Source: Aliihoeflea sp. 40Bstr573
Lineage (GTDB): Bacteria > Pseudomonadota > Alphaproteobacteria > Rhizobiales > Rhizobiaceae
Length of the DNA stretch: 64,000 nt
Direction of reading: 5' to 3'
Assembly: GCF_024105655.1 (NCBI RefSeq)
Contig: NZ_JAAAMH010000009.1
Location: 112,434 to 176,433 of the forward strand
Under the pieces are notes generated by a model. The model did not search any database. It had not been told where the DNA came from and was given only the letters and a program-made list of their open reading frames with translations. The position numbers and the translations under genes are program-made. Of this stretch, positions 26,190 through 35,606 are shown one piece after another (position 1 is the stretch's first letter; each line of letters opens with the position of its first letter).

Positions 26190-27482
26190 CTAATTGTTCG
26201 GTCTGTGCAAGGCAAGCGCATAATTGCGCGGGGCGACGGTTTCGCGCGCTGACGCTTCGGAATGGCGCGCCTGATGGCGTGCCTCGAGGCCTACGCAGCC
26301 CCAGATGATGCCCATCAGGAGATAGAAGTGGCGCCAGTGATCCATGTCGATCACCGTGCCGAGCGCGATATGGCCGACGAAGACGACCCAGGCACAAAGC
26401 AGGAAGGGCTGCCATTTCCGGTTTCGAAGCAGGATGCGAAAGCCCGCGGCAACTGTCAGGACGAGCAGCGTGGCGTAGGCGGCAAAGCCGAGCCAACCAT
26501 AATCCATCAGCGCCTTCAACCAAATGTTGTGAGTGTCCTCGCCGAAGATCTGTCCGAACACGAGCGGGCCGATGCCCAGCGGACGTTCCATCGCGAGCGC
26601 GAAACCGATGCCGTAGCGCGCGAAGCGGCCCAGCCGAGCGCCATCATAGTCCTGAACGAGCTGCGCGCGCGTCTCGAAGAGCGTCGCGACTTGCGGAATC
26701 TGGAGGGCGATCATCACGGCGAGCGCGATGAGGCCAATTCCGATCAGCGCCATGACGAGGATGCGGAGCCGCAGCCGATTGCTCGACGAGTTGAGGAATA
26801 CGATGGCGCAGACCGTGATGGCGGAGAGGCCGTAGAGCCCCCATGCTCCGCGCGAGAAGGAAAGGAAGATCGCGAAGGAAAGGATGAGGAGTCCGGCGGC
26901 CTGGACCGGCATCTTCATGAGACGCCCGGTGATGATGCCGTATAGCAGCCAAATGGCGGGCAGGACCAGGAAGGGACCGAAGACGTTAGGATCCTTGAAC
27001 GCGCCCGCAGCGCGATCGTAGAGCGTGAACCGGTCAGCACCGGGGAAGGCCCCGAAGTAGCCCAGAATGCCCAGAATGCCCGTCAGGCACGCGGCCAGCG
27101 TCCAGCCGATGAAGATCGGCTGCAGCAGTCCCTCGCGCTTCTCGATGATGGCGGCGAAGAAAACGGCAGTCAGCGCCAGGAAGGCTGTCACGGCGAGATA
27201 GAGCGGCGTGTCTTGTAGATCGCTCATCTGCGTCATCGAAACCATCCCGCCGATCAGGTAGATGATCCAGAGCACGAGAAGCGGCACGGTAGCGCGCGAG
27301 ATGGTGATGCCAAACAACGCCCAGATGCCGATCAAAGCGACCATGTAGAGTTCATATGGTGCCGGTTCGTTCTGGACGAAGCCCGCGAGAGCGACCCCGA
27401 CGCCAACCGCGGTCGCGCTCGCCATCGCGACGAGCTTGGCGTCGATTGCGGCGCGGGGCAGGGTGCTGGTTGCAGCGCTCAA
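26190..27482 (-). CDS. O-antigen ligase/Wzy-like polymerase
   Basis: 430 residues with about 11 hydrophobic helices. The large periplasmic loop and the following segment (MERPLGIGPLVFGQIFGEDT, then HNIWLKALMDYGWLGF) match the Wzy_C/O-antigen ligase family, which polymerises or ligates undecaprenyl-linked sugar repeats. It overlaps the upstream phosphotransferase gene by 4 bp, so it belongs to the exopolysaccharide operon. Polymerase is more likely than LPS ligase in this context. Confidence 0.82.
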   Translation of the reverse strand: MSAATSTLPRAAIDAKLVAMASATAVGVGVALAGFVQNEPAPYELYMVALIGIWALFGITISRATVPLLVLWIIYLIGGMVSMTQMSDLQDTPLYLAVTAFLALTAVFFAAIIEKREGLLQPIFIGWTLAACLTGILGILGYFGAFPGADRFTLYDRAAGAFKDPNVFGPFLVLPAIWLLYGIITGRLMKMPVQAAGLLILSFAIFLSFSRGAWGLYGLSAITVCAIVFLNSSSNRLRLRILVMALIGIGLIALAVMIALQIPQVATLFETRAQLVQDYDGARLGRFARYGIGFALAMERPLGIGPLVFGQIFGEDTHNIWLKALMDYGWLGFAAYATLLVLTVAAGFRILLRNRKWQPFLLCAWVVFVGHIALGTVIDMDHWRHFYLLMGIIWGCVGLEARHQARHSEASARETVAPRNYALALHRPNN

Positions 27483-29014
27483 TATGCATTCTCCGTGTTC
27501 AGGAGGCGCAGCGGCGTCAGGAAAAGGATTTTGAGGTCGAGGCCAAGCGACCAGTTCTCGATGTAGTCGAGATCGAACTCGGTGCGCCGGCGAATCTTGT
27601 CGTCATGGTCGATCTCTCCGCGCAGGCCATTGATCTGCGCCCAGCCGGTGACGCCCGGCTTGACGCGGTGGCGCGCGAAATAGCCGTCGACCACCTCCTC
27701 GAAGAGGCGGTTCTGCGAGTGACCCTTGATAGCGTGCGGACGCGGGCCGACGAGCGAGAGCGAGCCGAGGAGCGCGTTGAAGAATTGCGGCAGTTCGTCG
27801 ATCGAGGTCTTGCGGATGAAGCGCCCGACGCGGGTGACGCGGGGATCGCCCTTTGTCACTGCGTGGCGCGCGAGCGGGTCGCACTGGTCGGTATACATCG
27901 AGCGGAACTTGAAGACCTCGATGACCTCGTTGTTGAAGCCGTGCCGCTTCTGTTTGAAGAAGACCGGCCCTTTGCTGTCGAGCTTGATGGCGATGGCGGT
28001 CGCGAGCATGATCGGCGAGAAGACGACCAGACCGGCAATGCTGAAAGCGATGTCGAAAAGCCGCTTGGCGACCGAATCCCAGTCGTTGATCGGCTTGTCG
28101 AAGATATCGAGCATCGGCACGGAGCCGACGTAAGAATACGCGCGCGGCCGGAACCGAAGCTGGCTCGAATGGGCCGAGAGGCGGATGTCGACCGGCAGCA
28201 CCCACAGCCGCTTCAGGAGCGACAAGACGCGCGATTGTGCGCTGAGCGGCAGCGACACGATCAGCATGTCGATGCGCGCGATGCGCGCAAACTCGACGAG
28301 TTCAGCGACCGAACCCAGCTTGGGATAGCCCGCGACGATCGCCGGCGACCGCGAATCGTCGCGGTCGTCGAAGATGCCGCAGATGCGAATGTCGTTGTCG
28401 GGATCCTGCTCGATCGTCCGGATCAGGACTTCGGCAGGCTTGCCGCCGCCGACGATCAGCGCGCGCCGTTCCATCGTGCCGTTGCGGGCCCACCGGCGGA
28501 TCATCACCGACAGCATGACCCGGCACGACAGGAGGAGAACCAGAGCACTGACCAGCCAGCCCGCGAACCAGACGCGCGAGAACTCGTCGGAAATCTTGAG
28601 AAAGAAGCCTGCCATGGCGAGCAGCGCGAAGTTTGCCGTCACGACCAGCACAATGCGTGGCAGATAGACGAAAGGCCGCCGCATGACGCCGAGCTGGTAT
28701 AGATTGGCGATCTCCATCAGGAGGATGCCGAGCGCAGACCCTGCGAGGATGACGAGCGGATAGCCATATGTCACGCCCGTCGTGCCGCCCGTATAGGCGA
28801 AGACGATCGATAGGCCCGTCAGGGCAAGAACAAGGAATTCTGCAAGTCGCAGGAGCCCGCTGACCATGACCGGTGACATGGTGTCGGCCCGGTACTGCGA
28901 GGCGACCATTCGTGCGATTTCGCTCAGTTCGCCATTGCCGACCGGCGCCGACTGGTCGGCGAAGTCGCGAACGGCTTGTGCCGTGAACTGATGGTCCGGT
29001 TGGCTGCGGCTCAT
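27479..29014 (-). CDS. Undecaprenyl-phosphate sugar phosphotransferase
   Basis: 511 residues. Four or five N-terminal helices are followed by a CoA-binding-like domain (LIVGGGKPAEVLIRTIEQDP). The bacterial sugar transferase domain is C-terminal (KRLFDIAFSIAGLVVFSPIM, FKFRSMYTD, RKTSIDELPQ, LSLVGPRPHA, VKPGVTGWAQ). It is of the WcaJ/PssY/ExoY type and transfers the first hexose-1-phosphate to undecaprenyl phosphate to start the repeat unit at the inner membrane. Confidence 0.93.
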   Translation of the reverse strand: MSRSQPDHQFTAQAVRDFADQSAPVGNGELSEIARMVASQYRADTMSPVMVSGLLRLAEFLVLALTGLSIVFAYTGGTTGVTYGYPLVILAGSALGILLMEIANLYQLGVMRRPFVYLPRIVLVVTANFALLAMAGFFLKISDEFSRVWFAGWLVSALVLLLSCRVMLSVMIRRWARNGTMERRALIVGGGKPAEVLIRTIEQDPDNDIRICGIFDDRDDSRSPAIVAGYPKLGSVAELVEFARIARIDMLIVSLPLSAQSRVLSLLKRLWVLPVDIRLSAHSSQLRFRPRAYSYVGSVPMLDIFDKPINDWDSVAKRLFDIAFSIAGLVVFSPIMLATAIAIKLDSKGPVFFKQKRHGFNNEVIEVFKFRSMYTDQCDPLARHAVTKGDPRVTRVGRFIRKTSIDELPQFFNALLGSLSLVGPRPHAIKGHSQNRLFEEVVDGYFARHRVKPGVTGWAQINGLRGEIDHDDKIRRRTEFDLDYIENWSLGLDLKILFLTPLRLLNTENAY

Positions 29015-29093
29015 GACGTCCTACTCGCATTCGGCGAGAAAGGCTTAGGACGGCCGGACTAAGAAAGCCTTGAAGGAATGCCGCGCGCCCGCA

Positions 29094-30197
29094 TCAAGCG
29101 CAGTTACGGTAAACGCTTTCGATACGCCCGGCCATCGTTGCGGCACTGAATTCGGCCTGCAGCGCTGCGCGGTTCGGCATCGCCGAGGCCAGCCATTGCC
29201 GATCCTCCATTGCTCGGATCATCTGTGCTGCGAGGTTGTCGATGGTCGGCTGGGCAAGGGCGGGCGAGCCTGCGCCGAGAATTTCGGGAATGCCGCCAAC
29301 GGCGGTGGCAATCATCGGTCGGCCCGCTGCAAGCGCTTCGAGAACGATGTATGGCATCGCCTCGGCGCGGGATGGCACGACGATGACATGCGCCATCGCA
29401 AAGGCCTGCCGCGCGGGCATGGCGGGATGGAGCGTCGCGGCAAGGCCGAGTTCGTCGACGCGTGCGCGATAGCGGGGGAGGTCGTCTCCATCCCCCACCA
29501 TGCGCGCGCTGACCGACGGAAAGCGCTCGCGCGTCTTCGCAAGTGCTTCGATGAATAGATCAGGACCCTTCAGGTCGCGCATCATGCCGATATAGAGAAA
29601 ATCGGCCGCCCCGGCCTGCGGCTCGACCGGCTCGAATTCTGCCGCCTGGAGGCCGTTATAGACCAAACTGTGCGGTGCGCGGAGCATCCCGATCTTGGCC
29701 ACATAGGTGCTTCGTTCGAAGTCGGAAACGAAGAGGATGTGATCGCTGAAGCGCTCGAGTTGACGTTCCACCATGAAGTAGCTGCGCCCGGTGGTGGAAC
29801 GCTGATCGTAGTGCAGGACGCCGCCGTGGGGCGAATAGATCCGCACCGGCGACCTTCGACGTCGCTTGAGCAAGGTGCCGAAGAAGCGAGCGTAGAACCC
29901 GCCCTTGGCTCCGTGTCCGTGCAGGACGTCGGGACGCAGGCTGCCGATCAGCCTGAAGGCGCGTGTGGCCGTGGCAAGGTCGCCGATGCCGATATGGCGC
30001 TGCATGGCGATGCGATGGATGCCGAGCGAGACGAACGGCTCCACCGACTTGAACAGCCGATCCTCGTGATCGCCGCCGGTTGTCGAATCGCACACGATCG
30101 CAACCTCGTGGCCTGCCGCATGCTGGGCCGAAGCGAGATCGCGAACATGGCGGAAAATGCCGCCGACCGGAGATCTGAACGTATGGACGATCCGCAT
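29094..30197 (-). CDS. Glycosyltransferase family 4
   Basis: 367 residues from MRIVHTFRSPVGGIFRHVRD. A GT-B fold is indicated by the glycine-rich start, the ADFLYIGMMRDLKGPDLFIE motif and the donor-site E-x7-E (EAMPYIVLE). It probably adds a sugar to the lipid-linked repeat. The open frame runs much further upstream, but through the wza region in a non-coding phase, so the internal ATG is chosen. Confidence 0.9.
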   Translation of the reverse strand: MRIVHTFRSPVGGIFRHVRDLASAQHAAGHEVAIVCDSTTGGDHEDRLFKSVEPFVSLGIHRIAMQRHIGIGDLATATRAFRLIGSLRPDVLHGHGAKGGFYARFFGTLLKRRRRSPVRIYSPHGGVLHYDQRSTTGRSYFMVERQLERFSDHILFVSDFERSTYVAKIGMLRAPHSLVYNGLQAAEFEPVEPQAGAADFLYIGMMRDLKGPDLFIEALAKTRERFPSVSARMVGDGDDLPRYRARVDELGLAATLHPAMPARQAFAMAHVIVVPSRAEAMPYIVLEALAAGRPMIATAVGGIPEILGAGSPALAQPTIDNLAAQMIRAMEDRQWLASAMPNRAALQAEFSAATMAGRIESVYRNCA

Positions 30198-30220
30198 ACG
30201 CCCCTTATACGTGCAAAACC

Positions 30221-30778
30221 CTAAAAGAAGCGTTCGCGCACATAGAGCGTATCGCCGGGCAGGACCGGATCGCTTGTGAGAACGCGCCCGGTCATGACCT
30301 CGCCGTTGATCTGCCGCGTGACGTCGACATCGCGCTGCTGCGCACGGGGCGTGTAGCCGCCGGCCGCCGCAATGGCTTTCTGGACAGTCATTCCGGGAAC
30401 GTAGGAGTACTGACCGGCCGCGCCGACTTCGCCCATGATGAAGACGGGACGATACCGGTCGATCTCGGCGGTGACGTCGGGATTGCGGATGTAGCCGTCG
30501 CGAAGCTTGGTCGCGATCTGGCCTTCTATCTGCTGCAATGTATAGCCGCGTGCAGCGACTGCGCCGATCAACGGGAAGGCGATATAGCCGGACTGGTCGA
30601 CTGAATAGCTGTTGGTGAGCGACGCCTGCTCGAAGACCGAAATGCGCACGCGGTCTCCGGCATCGAGAACATAGGGCTGGTTGATTGCCGCATGGAAGGC
30701 GGGCGGAGCAGGCTCGTAGCTGGTGCAACCCGCCAGGAGCGCGACAGCAAGAAGACCAGGGAGGGCGTGGCGTATCAT
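30221..30778 (-). CDS. Polysaccharide export lipoprotein, Wza family
   Basis: 185 residues, shorter than Wza of E. coli. A signal peptide with lipobox LLAGC (Cys18) leads to the poly_export domain (YVLDAGDRVRISVFEQASLT, GYIAFPLIGAVAARGYTLQQ) and one SLBB-like part (VGAAGQYSYVPGMTVQKAIA). It forms the outer membrane exit for exopolysaccharide. It is divergent from the Wzz-like gene across a 187-bp promoter region. Confidence 0.9.
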   Translation of the reverse strand: MIRHALPGLLAVALLAGCTSYEPAPPAFHAAINQPYVLDAGDRVRISVFEQASLTNSYSVDQSGYIAFPLIGAVAARGYTLQQIEGQIATKLRDGYIRNPDVTAEIDRYRPVFIMGEVGAAGQYSYVPGMTVQKAIAAAGGYTPRAQQRDVDVTRQINGEVMTGRVLTSDPVLPGDTLYVRERFF

Positions 30779-30965
30779 GACCTGCGAGCGTCCATCCGTT
30801 CAGCCGCGCGAAGCAGCCCCGATTGAAGATGTCCCCTTATCGTCTCGTTAAGGTTAATGGCCGGTAAAGCATGATCGCGAGACGTGTTGATCGTGCCTCA
30901 ATCGTTAACTTCGTGGTTACCATGTGCATTTACTTCTGAGCCATCTTGGCGGGAGTGGATTCGCA

Positions 30966-33017
30966 ATGAGCGGAATGCATATGGGTGGCAACGACGTCGA
31001 CATCGACCTTCGCCGTCTCGCCTTGAGCGTGCGCGAGAAGTGGAAGACGATCCTGTCGGTGGTGCTGATCGCAACCATTGCGGCGTTTTTCTTCGCCTAT
31101 TTCGCCACACCGCTCTATCGTGCCGAGACGCGCATTCTGATCGAGACGCGCGAATCCGCGTATACGCGCATGTCGGGGGCAGGCGAGGTCGAGCGCCCGG
31201 TTCTCGACGATGAAGGCGTGGCCAGCCAGGTCGAAGTGATCGCCTCCAGTGATATCCTGCGCCGGGTGGCCGGCGAATTGCAGCTTTCCGACCGCAGCGA
31301 ATTCCAAAGTGGCGGGCTGCTCGCATCCTTCGGGATGGGCAGTTCGGACGAGCTCCTGCGTGCTCAGACGACCATCGACATCATGCGCGAGAAGCTCTCG
31401 GTCTACCGCGTCGAGAATTCCCGGGTCATCGTCATCCGGTTCTCGTCGGAGGATCGCGACCTCGCCGCAGCCGTTCCGAATGCAATCGCCGATGCGTATC
31501 TCGACGAGCAGCGCGCGGCCAAGCTTTTGTCCAACGAGGATGCGACAGGCTGGCTTGCGCCTGAAATCGCTGATCTGCGCGAGCGCGTTCGCGAGGCTGA
31601 GGCGAAGGTTGCCGCGTTCCGCGCACGTTCGGGACTGCTTGTCGGGCAGAACAACTCGACACTGGCAAGCCAGCAGCTTTCGGAACTCTCCTCCGAACTG
31701 TCGCGCGTGCGTGCCAGCCGCTCTGCCGCCGAAGCGAGGGCAGAAGGTGTTCGCCAGGCTTTGGAGAGCGGGCGCTCCCTCGATTCAGTGCCCGAGGTGC
31801 TGTCCTCGCCGGTCGTCCAGCGTCTGCGCGAAAGCGAGGCGCAGTTGAATGCACAGATTGCGGAACTGTCGACGACGCTCCTCGAGAATCACCCGCGCCT
31901 GCGCAGCCTGCGGTCTCAACTGGCGGACCTTTCGACTCGCATTCGTGCCGAGGCGCGCACGGTTCTGGAAAGCCTGGAAAACGAATCCCGCGCCGCGCAG
32001 CGCAGCGAAGCACGCTTGCAGGAGGACCTCGAGGCGTTGAAGACGACCTCGGCCGCTGCCGGTACGCAGGAAGTCGAACTGCGCGCGCTGGAGCGCGAGG
32101 CGACGGCGCAGCGCGAACTCCTTGAATCCTACCTGACCCGCTTCCGCGAGGCGAGCGCACGCGGCGACCGCAATTATCTGCCCGTAGATGCCCGCATCTT
32201 CGCTCGGGCCACGCCGCCGGTCGATTCGTACTACCCGAAATACGGCCCGATCGTTGGCGCTGCCTTCGCGGGCTCTCTCTTGCTGATGATTGTCGGTACG
32301 CTTCTGGGCGAACTCTTCAGCGGCCGGGCTATGCGCCCGGCGGCGGGCGGCCCGCGCATCCAGCCGGTGCCGCACCTTGTCATGCCGGCAGCCGTAGCAG
32401 CCGAGGCAGCCGAAGAAGGACCGCTCTCGCTCGACGTGCCGGTCGAAGTCGCAGCCGAAAGGTTGATTGCCGCCGGCGCCTCACGTGCCGTCTTCCTCTC
32501 GCCCGAAGGCGAGGAGGCGTCGACCGCGTCCGTCATGGTCGCGCGTGAACTGGCTGATGCGGGCCTGCGCGTTCTCTATCTCGACCTGACCTTCACCGGG
32601 ACGCCGTCGAGCCATATGCTGGAAAGCCGCACCTATACCGGCATCACTAACCTTCTGGCCGCAGAGGCGCAGTTCACCGACACGATCCACGGCGACCTTT
32701 ATTCGGACGCCCATGTCATCCCCGTCGGCACTGCCGAGGCGCGCCGGGCCATGCGCGCGGCCGATCGCCTGCCGATCATTCTCACATCGCTGACCACAGC
32801 CTATGACATCGTCATTGTGGAATGCGGACCAGCGGAAAGCGACAGTCTGCGCCGCGTCGTCGGGGAAGCCAGCGAAGTGCTGATTGGTGTGCTCGACGCA
32901 TCCGACGAGCGGGTCGCCAAGGCTTCAGAGAGCCTGTTCGGAGCCGGATATGGCGAGGCGCTGCGCGTCGTCGCGACGTCGCCGCTGGCCCAGGACGAAA
33001 AGCGCACGGTGGCCTGA
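30966..33017 (+). CDS. Wzz/Wzc-like exopolysaccharide chain-length protein with degenerate kinase domain
   Basis: 683 residues. The N-terminal Wzz domain with a first helix near 30-50 is followed by a long coiled-coil periplasmic part with the GNVR-type ELRALEREATAQRELLESYL motif and a second helix near 435-455. The cytosolic end aligns in pattern with BY-kinases, but the Walker A position reads SPEGEEASTAS (about 512-522), without the lysine. No tyrosine cluster ends the protein. It probably regulates chain length and export without kinase activity. Confidence 0.85.
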   Translation: MSGMHMGGNDVDIDLRRLALSVREKWKTILSVVLIATIAAFFFAYFATPLYRAETRILIETRESAYTRMSGAGEVERPVLDDEGVASQVEVIASSDILRRVAGELQLSDRSEFQSGGLLASFGMGSSDELLRAQTTIDIMREKLSVYRVENSRVIVIRFSSEDRDLAAAVPNAIADAYLDEQRAAKLLSNEDATGWLAPEIADLRERVREAEAKVAAFRARSGLLVGQNNSTLASQQLSELSSELSRVRASRSAAEARAEGVRQALESGRSLDSVPEVLSSPVVQRLRESEAQLNAQIAELSTTLLENHPRLRSLRSQLADLSTRIRAEARTVLESLENESRAAQRSEARLQEDLEALKTTSAAAGTQEVELRALEREATAQRELLESYLTRFREASARGDRNYLPVDARIFARATPPVDSYYPKYGPIVGAAFAGSLLLMIVGTLLGELFSGRAMRPAAGGPRIQPVPHLVMPAAVAAEAAEEGPLSLDVPVEVAAERLIAAGASRAVFLSPEGEEASTASVMVARELADAGLRVLYLDLTFTGTPSSHMLESRTYTGITNLLAAEAQFTDTIHGDLYSDAHVIPVGTAEARRAMRAADRLPIILTSLTTAYDIVIVECGPAESDSLRRVVGEASEVLIGVLDASDERVAKASESLFGAGYGEALRVVATSPLAQDEKRTVA

Positions 33018-34157
33018 CTACCGCAGACGCCGTATCGCTTTCGCCATGGACCAGAGCCGCGGGTTCGACTTGACCGTCTGCTTGGCGCGCGTGACCATGT
33101 TGGAGCCGAGTACGGCAAGGCGCGCGCTGGGTGATATTGGAATCACCACGTCGAAATGCTGGATCTCCACCTCGCACCACGTGCGCTTGTAGGCCTCGTC
33201 CCCGACGCTGAAATCGTAGAGTGGCAGCCCCTTTGCGCAGGCTTCCTCCAGATTCGAATAAGCGAGATATTCGCCAGGACTGGTCGACGTCAGCTCATCG
33301 TCCTCGATCGCGCCGAACTCGCACACCGTCCGATCGAAGAGATGCGATGAGCCGGTGATCGCGCGAACCTTGTCGCCAACGACCAATGCTTCGAGCGTGA
33401 AAGGGCGGTCGGGCTCGTGCTGGCTTGCTTCGAGGAGCGCGCGCCAGAAGTTGCGGATGTTCGGCGCCGCGAAGGCATCGGCAATGCCGGCCCGCTCGAA
33501 GCGCGCGGATTTGAGGCGGAAGAAGGCGCTGAGCACGTCGGCGATTTCTTCGGCGCTCGCTGGTTTGCGCAGCACGCTTCCACCGGCTTCTTCGAAGCGG
33601 CGAGCTTGCACCCGGCGCTTCTTGGCCCGCTTCTTGCCGTTTGCCCGTTCGAGGACGCCGATGAAGCCGCCTGCAAGACTGGCCGCAAGAGCGAGATTGG
33701 GGCTCGTTCGAGTTGCGAGATCGGCGAGGATGTTGTCCTGGCCGCCAAGGACAGGATGCTGGCGTTCGAGCGAGATGAGCGCAACTTGCGGCAGCGATTG
33801 CCGGACGGCATTGGTGAGCATCGCTCCTGAAATCTTTGCATCAGGCTCGGCCGACGGACAGAAATTGCCGTTCGCATGCGTCCCGCCGGCAAATGCCAGC
33901 GCCGGCAATCCGTTGATCCGCGTCTCGACCAACGGCAGCGCTGCGATTGGTTCGCCGTTACGTTTTTCCCAGACGATGTGCCCGGCTTCGCCGCTCTCTC
34001 CAAGCCAGGTTTCGAACCAGAGCGGGTGCTGAGGCGCGCCCTTGGCACGGTGGGTGGCGAAATCGCGATAGCGCGCGAGCGCGCCCGGTCCAGCGGGCTC
34101 GATCTCGATCTTGAGCCCGGCCTTCGCCGTTCTCGCCATTGCCAAAGCGTCAACCAT
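33018..34157 (-). CDS. GNAT acetyltransferase, CelD/BcsL-like
   Basis: 379 residues. The layout HPLWFETWLGESGEAGHIVW, IAALPLVETRINGLPALAF and, later, LEALVVGDKVRAITGSSH and YDFSVGDEAYKRTWC matches the CelD/FemAB-like GNAT proteins found in polysaccharide loci. It likely acetylates or otherwise acylates a sugar or precursor. It is convergent with the Wzz-like gene (adjacent stops) and divergent from the deacetylase gene. Confidence 0.78.
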   Translation of the reverse strand: MVDALAMARTAKAGLKIEIEPAGPGALARYRDFATHRAKGAPQHPLWFETWLGESGEAGHIVWEKRNGEPIAALPLVETRINGLPALAFAGGTHANGNFCPSAEPDAKISGAMLTNAVRQSLPQVALISLERQHPVLGGQDNILADLATRTSPNLALAASLAGGFIGVLERANGKKRAKKRRVQARRFEEAGGSVLRKPASAEEIADVLSAFFRLKSARFERAGIADAFAAPNIRNFWRALLEASQHEPDRPFTLEALVVGDKVRAITGSSHLFDRTVCEFGAIEDDELTSTSPGEYLAYSNLEEACAKGLPLYDFSVGDEAYKRTWCEVEIQHFDVVIPISPSARLAVLGSNMVTRAKQTVKSNPRLWSMAKAIRRLR

Positions 34158-34211
34158 GCCTCAACTCTTCGCTTTTATGGTCGGCGAAGCCTAAGGCACA
34201 AAGGTTTCGAA

Positions 34212-35246
34212 ATGACCGACAACCGCGAGCGACTTCGCAGATTCGTGCTGGCCGCATCACGCTGGTCAGGGGTCGCGCGCATGGCTGGCCCGCACCTTGC
34301 CGGACTCGGCTCCATCCTGATGCTCCACAGTGTCACGGCGAGGCCGTCGAACGGATTGGGACTGAACGATCATCTCTCGGTGACGCCCGACTTTCTCGAC
34401 AGCGCCATTGCGGACATGAAGCGTAACGGTTTCAGCTTCATCTCGCTCGACGAGATGATCGAGCACCTTGGCGCGGCGCGCCGCTGCAAGGTGGCGACCA
34501 TCACCCTCGACGACGCCTATCTGGACAATTTCGTAGAGGCGCTGCCCGTCTTCGAAAGCCACGCGGCGCCCTTCGCGATCTTCGTCGCGCCCGGCCTGAT
34601 CGACGGCAGTGTCCAGCCTTGGTGGGAAGTGATCGAGCAACTCGTCATGGTGCGCGATGAACTCGCTTTGCCCCTCATCGTGGCAGGCGGAGCGCGGGCC
34701 AGCGCATCGCCTGCCGAAAAACTTGCCACGGCACGACACCTTTGCGAATTAATGACGTCGCGCGTGCCCGAAACCTATCGTCAGGCGGTTCTCGACGAGA
34801 TGGGCGGAAGACAGGTCGCCACGAGCCCGTTCATGTCTTGGGAGCAGATTGCTGCCGTCGCGCACCACCCGCTCGGGACCATCGGCGCGCACACGATCCA
34901 TCATTACAATCTCGCCCGGCTCGACGAGGAACTGGCGCTGATCGAGATGCGCGGCTCGGCCGATCTCATCGCCGAGACGACTGGCGTGCGCCCGCGCCAT
35001 TTCGCCTATCCCTACGGTCATGTGCAGGCCGTGGGCGAGCGCGAAATCCGTCTGGCCGGGGAGGCGGGCTTCGTTTCCGCCGTGACCACGCGTCACGGCA
35101 CGCTTCACCCGGAGCATCGCGACCATCTCCATGCACTGCCGCGCATATCGCTCAACGGGCGTTATCAGCAGATAGGCCATCTGCGCACGATGCTGACCGG
35201 CATCACGACCTTCGCCAACTCACGGCGACGCGTTGTCACCCTATAG
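34212..35246 (+). CDS. Polysaccharide deacetylase family protein
   Basis: 344 residues from MTDNRERLRRFVLAASRWSG. The NodB-type metal motifs are TITLDDAYLDNF (the usual TFDDG becomes TLDDA) and IGAHTIHHYNL, with RHFAYPYGHV as motif 3. It has no obvious signal peptide, although the N-terminus is basic and amphipathic. It may remove acetyl groups from the exopolysaccharide, opposite to the neighbouring GNAT. An upstream in-frame extension overlaps the GNAT gene and is rejected. Confidence 0.85.
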   Translation: MTDNRERLRRFVLAASRWSGVARMAGPHLAGLGSILMLHSVTARPSNGLGLNDHLSVTPDFLDSAIADMKRNGFSFISLDEMIEHLGAARRCKVATITLDDAYLDNFVEALPVFESHAAPFAIFVAPGLIDGSVQPWWEVIEQLVMVRDELALPLIVAGGARASASPAEKLATARHLCELMTSRVPETYRQAVLDEMGGRQVATSPFMSWEQIAAVAHHPLGTIGAHTIHHYNLARLDEELALIEMRGSADLIAETTGVRPRHFAYPYGHVQAVGEREIRLAGEAGFVSAVTTRHGTLHPEHRDHLHALPRISLNGRYQQIGHLRTMLTGITTFANSRRRVVTL

Positions 35247-35468
35247 GTTGCGGGCGAGGTCGCGCTTGGACGGCTTTGCCATCCAGGAGATGATGAACAT
35301 TGCGGGGACGACCCAAAGGAACCCCGTCAGGAAGAAATAAGCAAGGTGGACCCAGACGCCGGATTCGGCCAGCTGCGCCACGGCGATGATCGTCGCCACG
35401 ATCGCGTAGACGGCAACGAGCAGGACCAGAAGCACGGTTCCGATGAGTTTCTTGACGCGAACGGGCAT
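35241..35468 (-). CDS. DUF2842 small membrane protein
   Basis: 75 residues from MPVRVKKLIGTVLLVLLVAV. Two membrane helices and the LAYFFLTGFLWVVPAMFIIS-MAKP ending are typical of the alphaproteobacterial DUF2842 family. Function unknown. It is convergent with the deacetylase (6-bp overlap of the ends) and divergent from ctaA. Confidence 0.8.
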   Translation of the reverse strand: MPVRVKKLIGTVLLVLLVAVYAIVATIIAVAQLAESGVWVHLAYFFLTGFLWVVPAMFIISWMAKPSKRDLARNL

Positions 35469-35606
35469 GGGCTTTCCTTCTGCGCATCGTTTAATCCAGA
35501 CCCGCATGCAAGGCAAACGCGACGGCATGTCGCGCGCCGGCCCCGCTTGTAAAGGCGGGCGCGATGCGGCACTTCTCCGCCACGCCAATCTTCAAAGGAC
35601 CATGCG

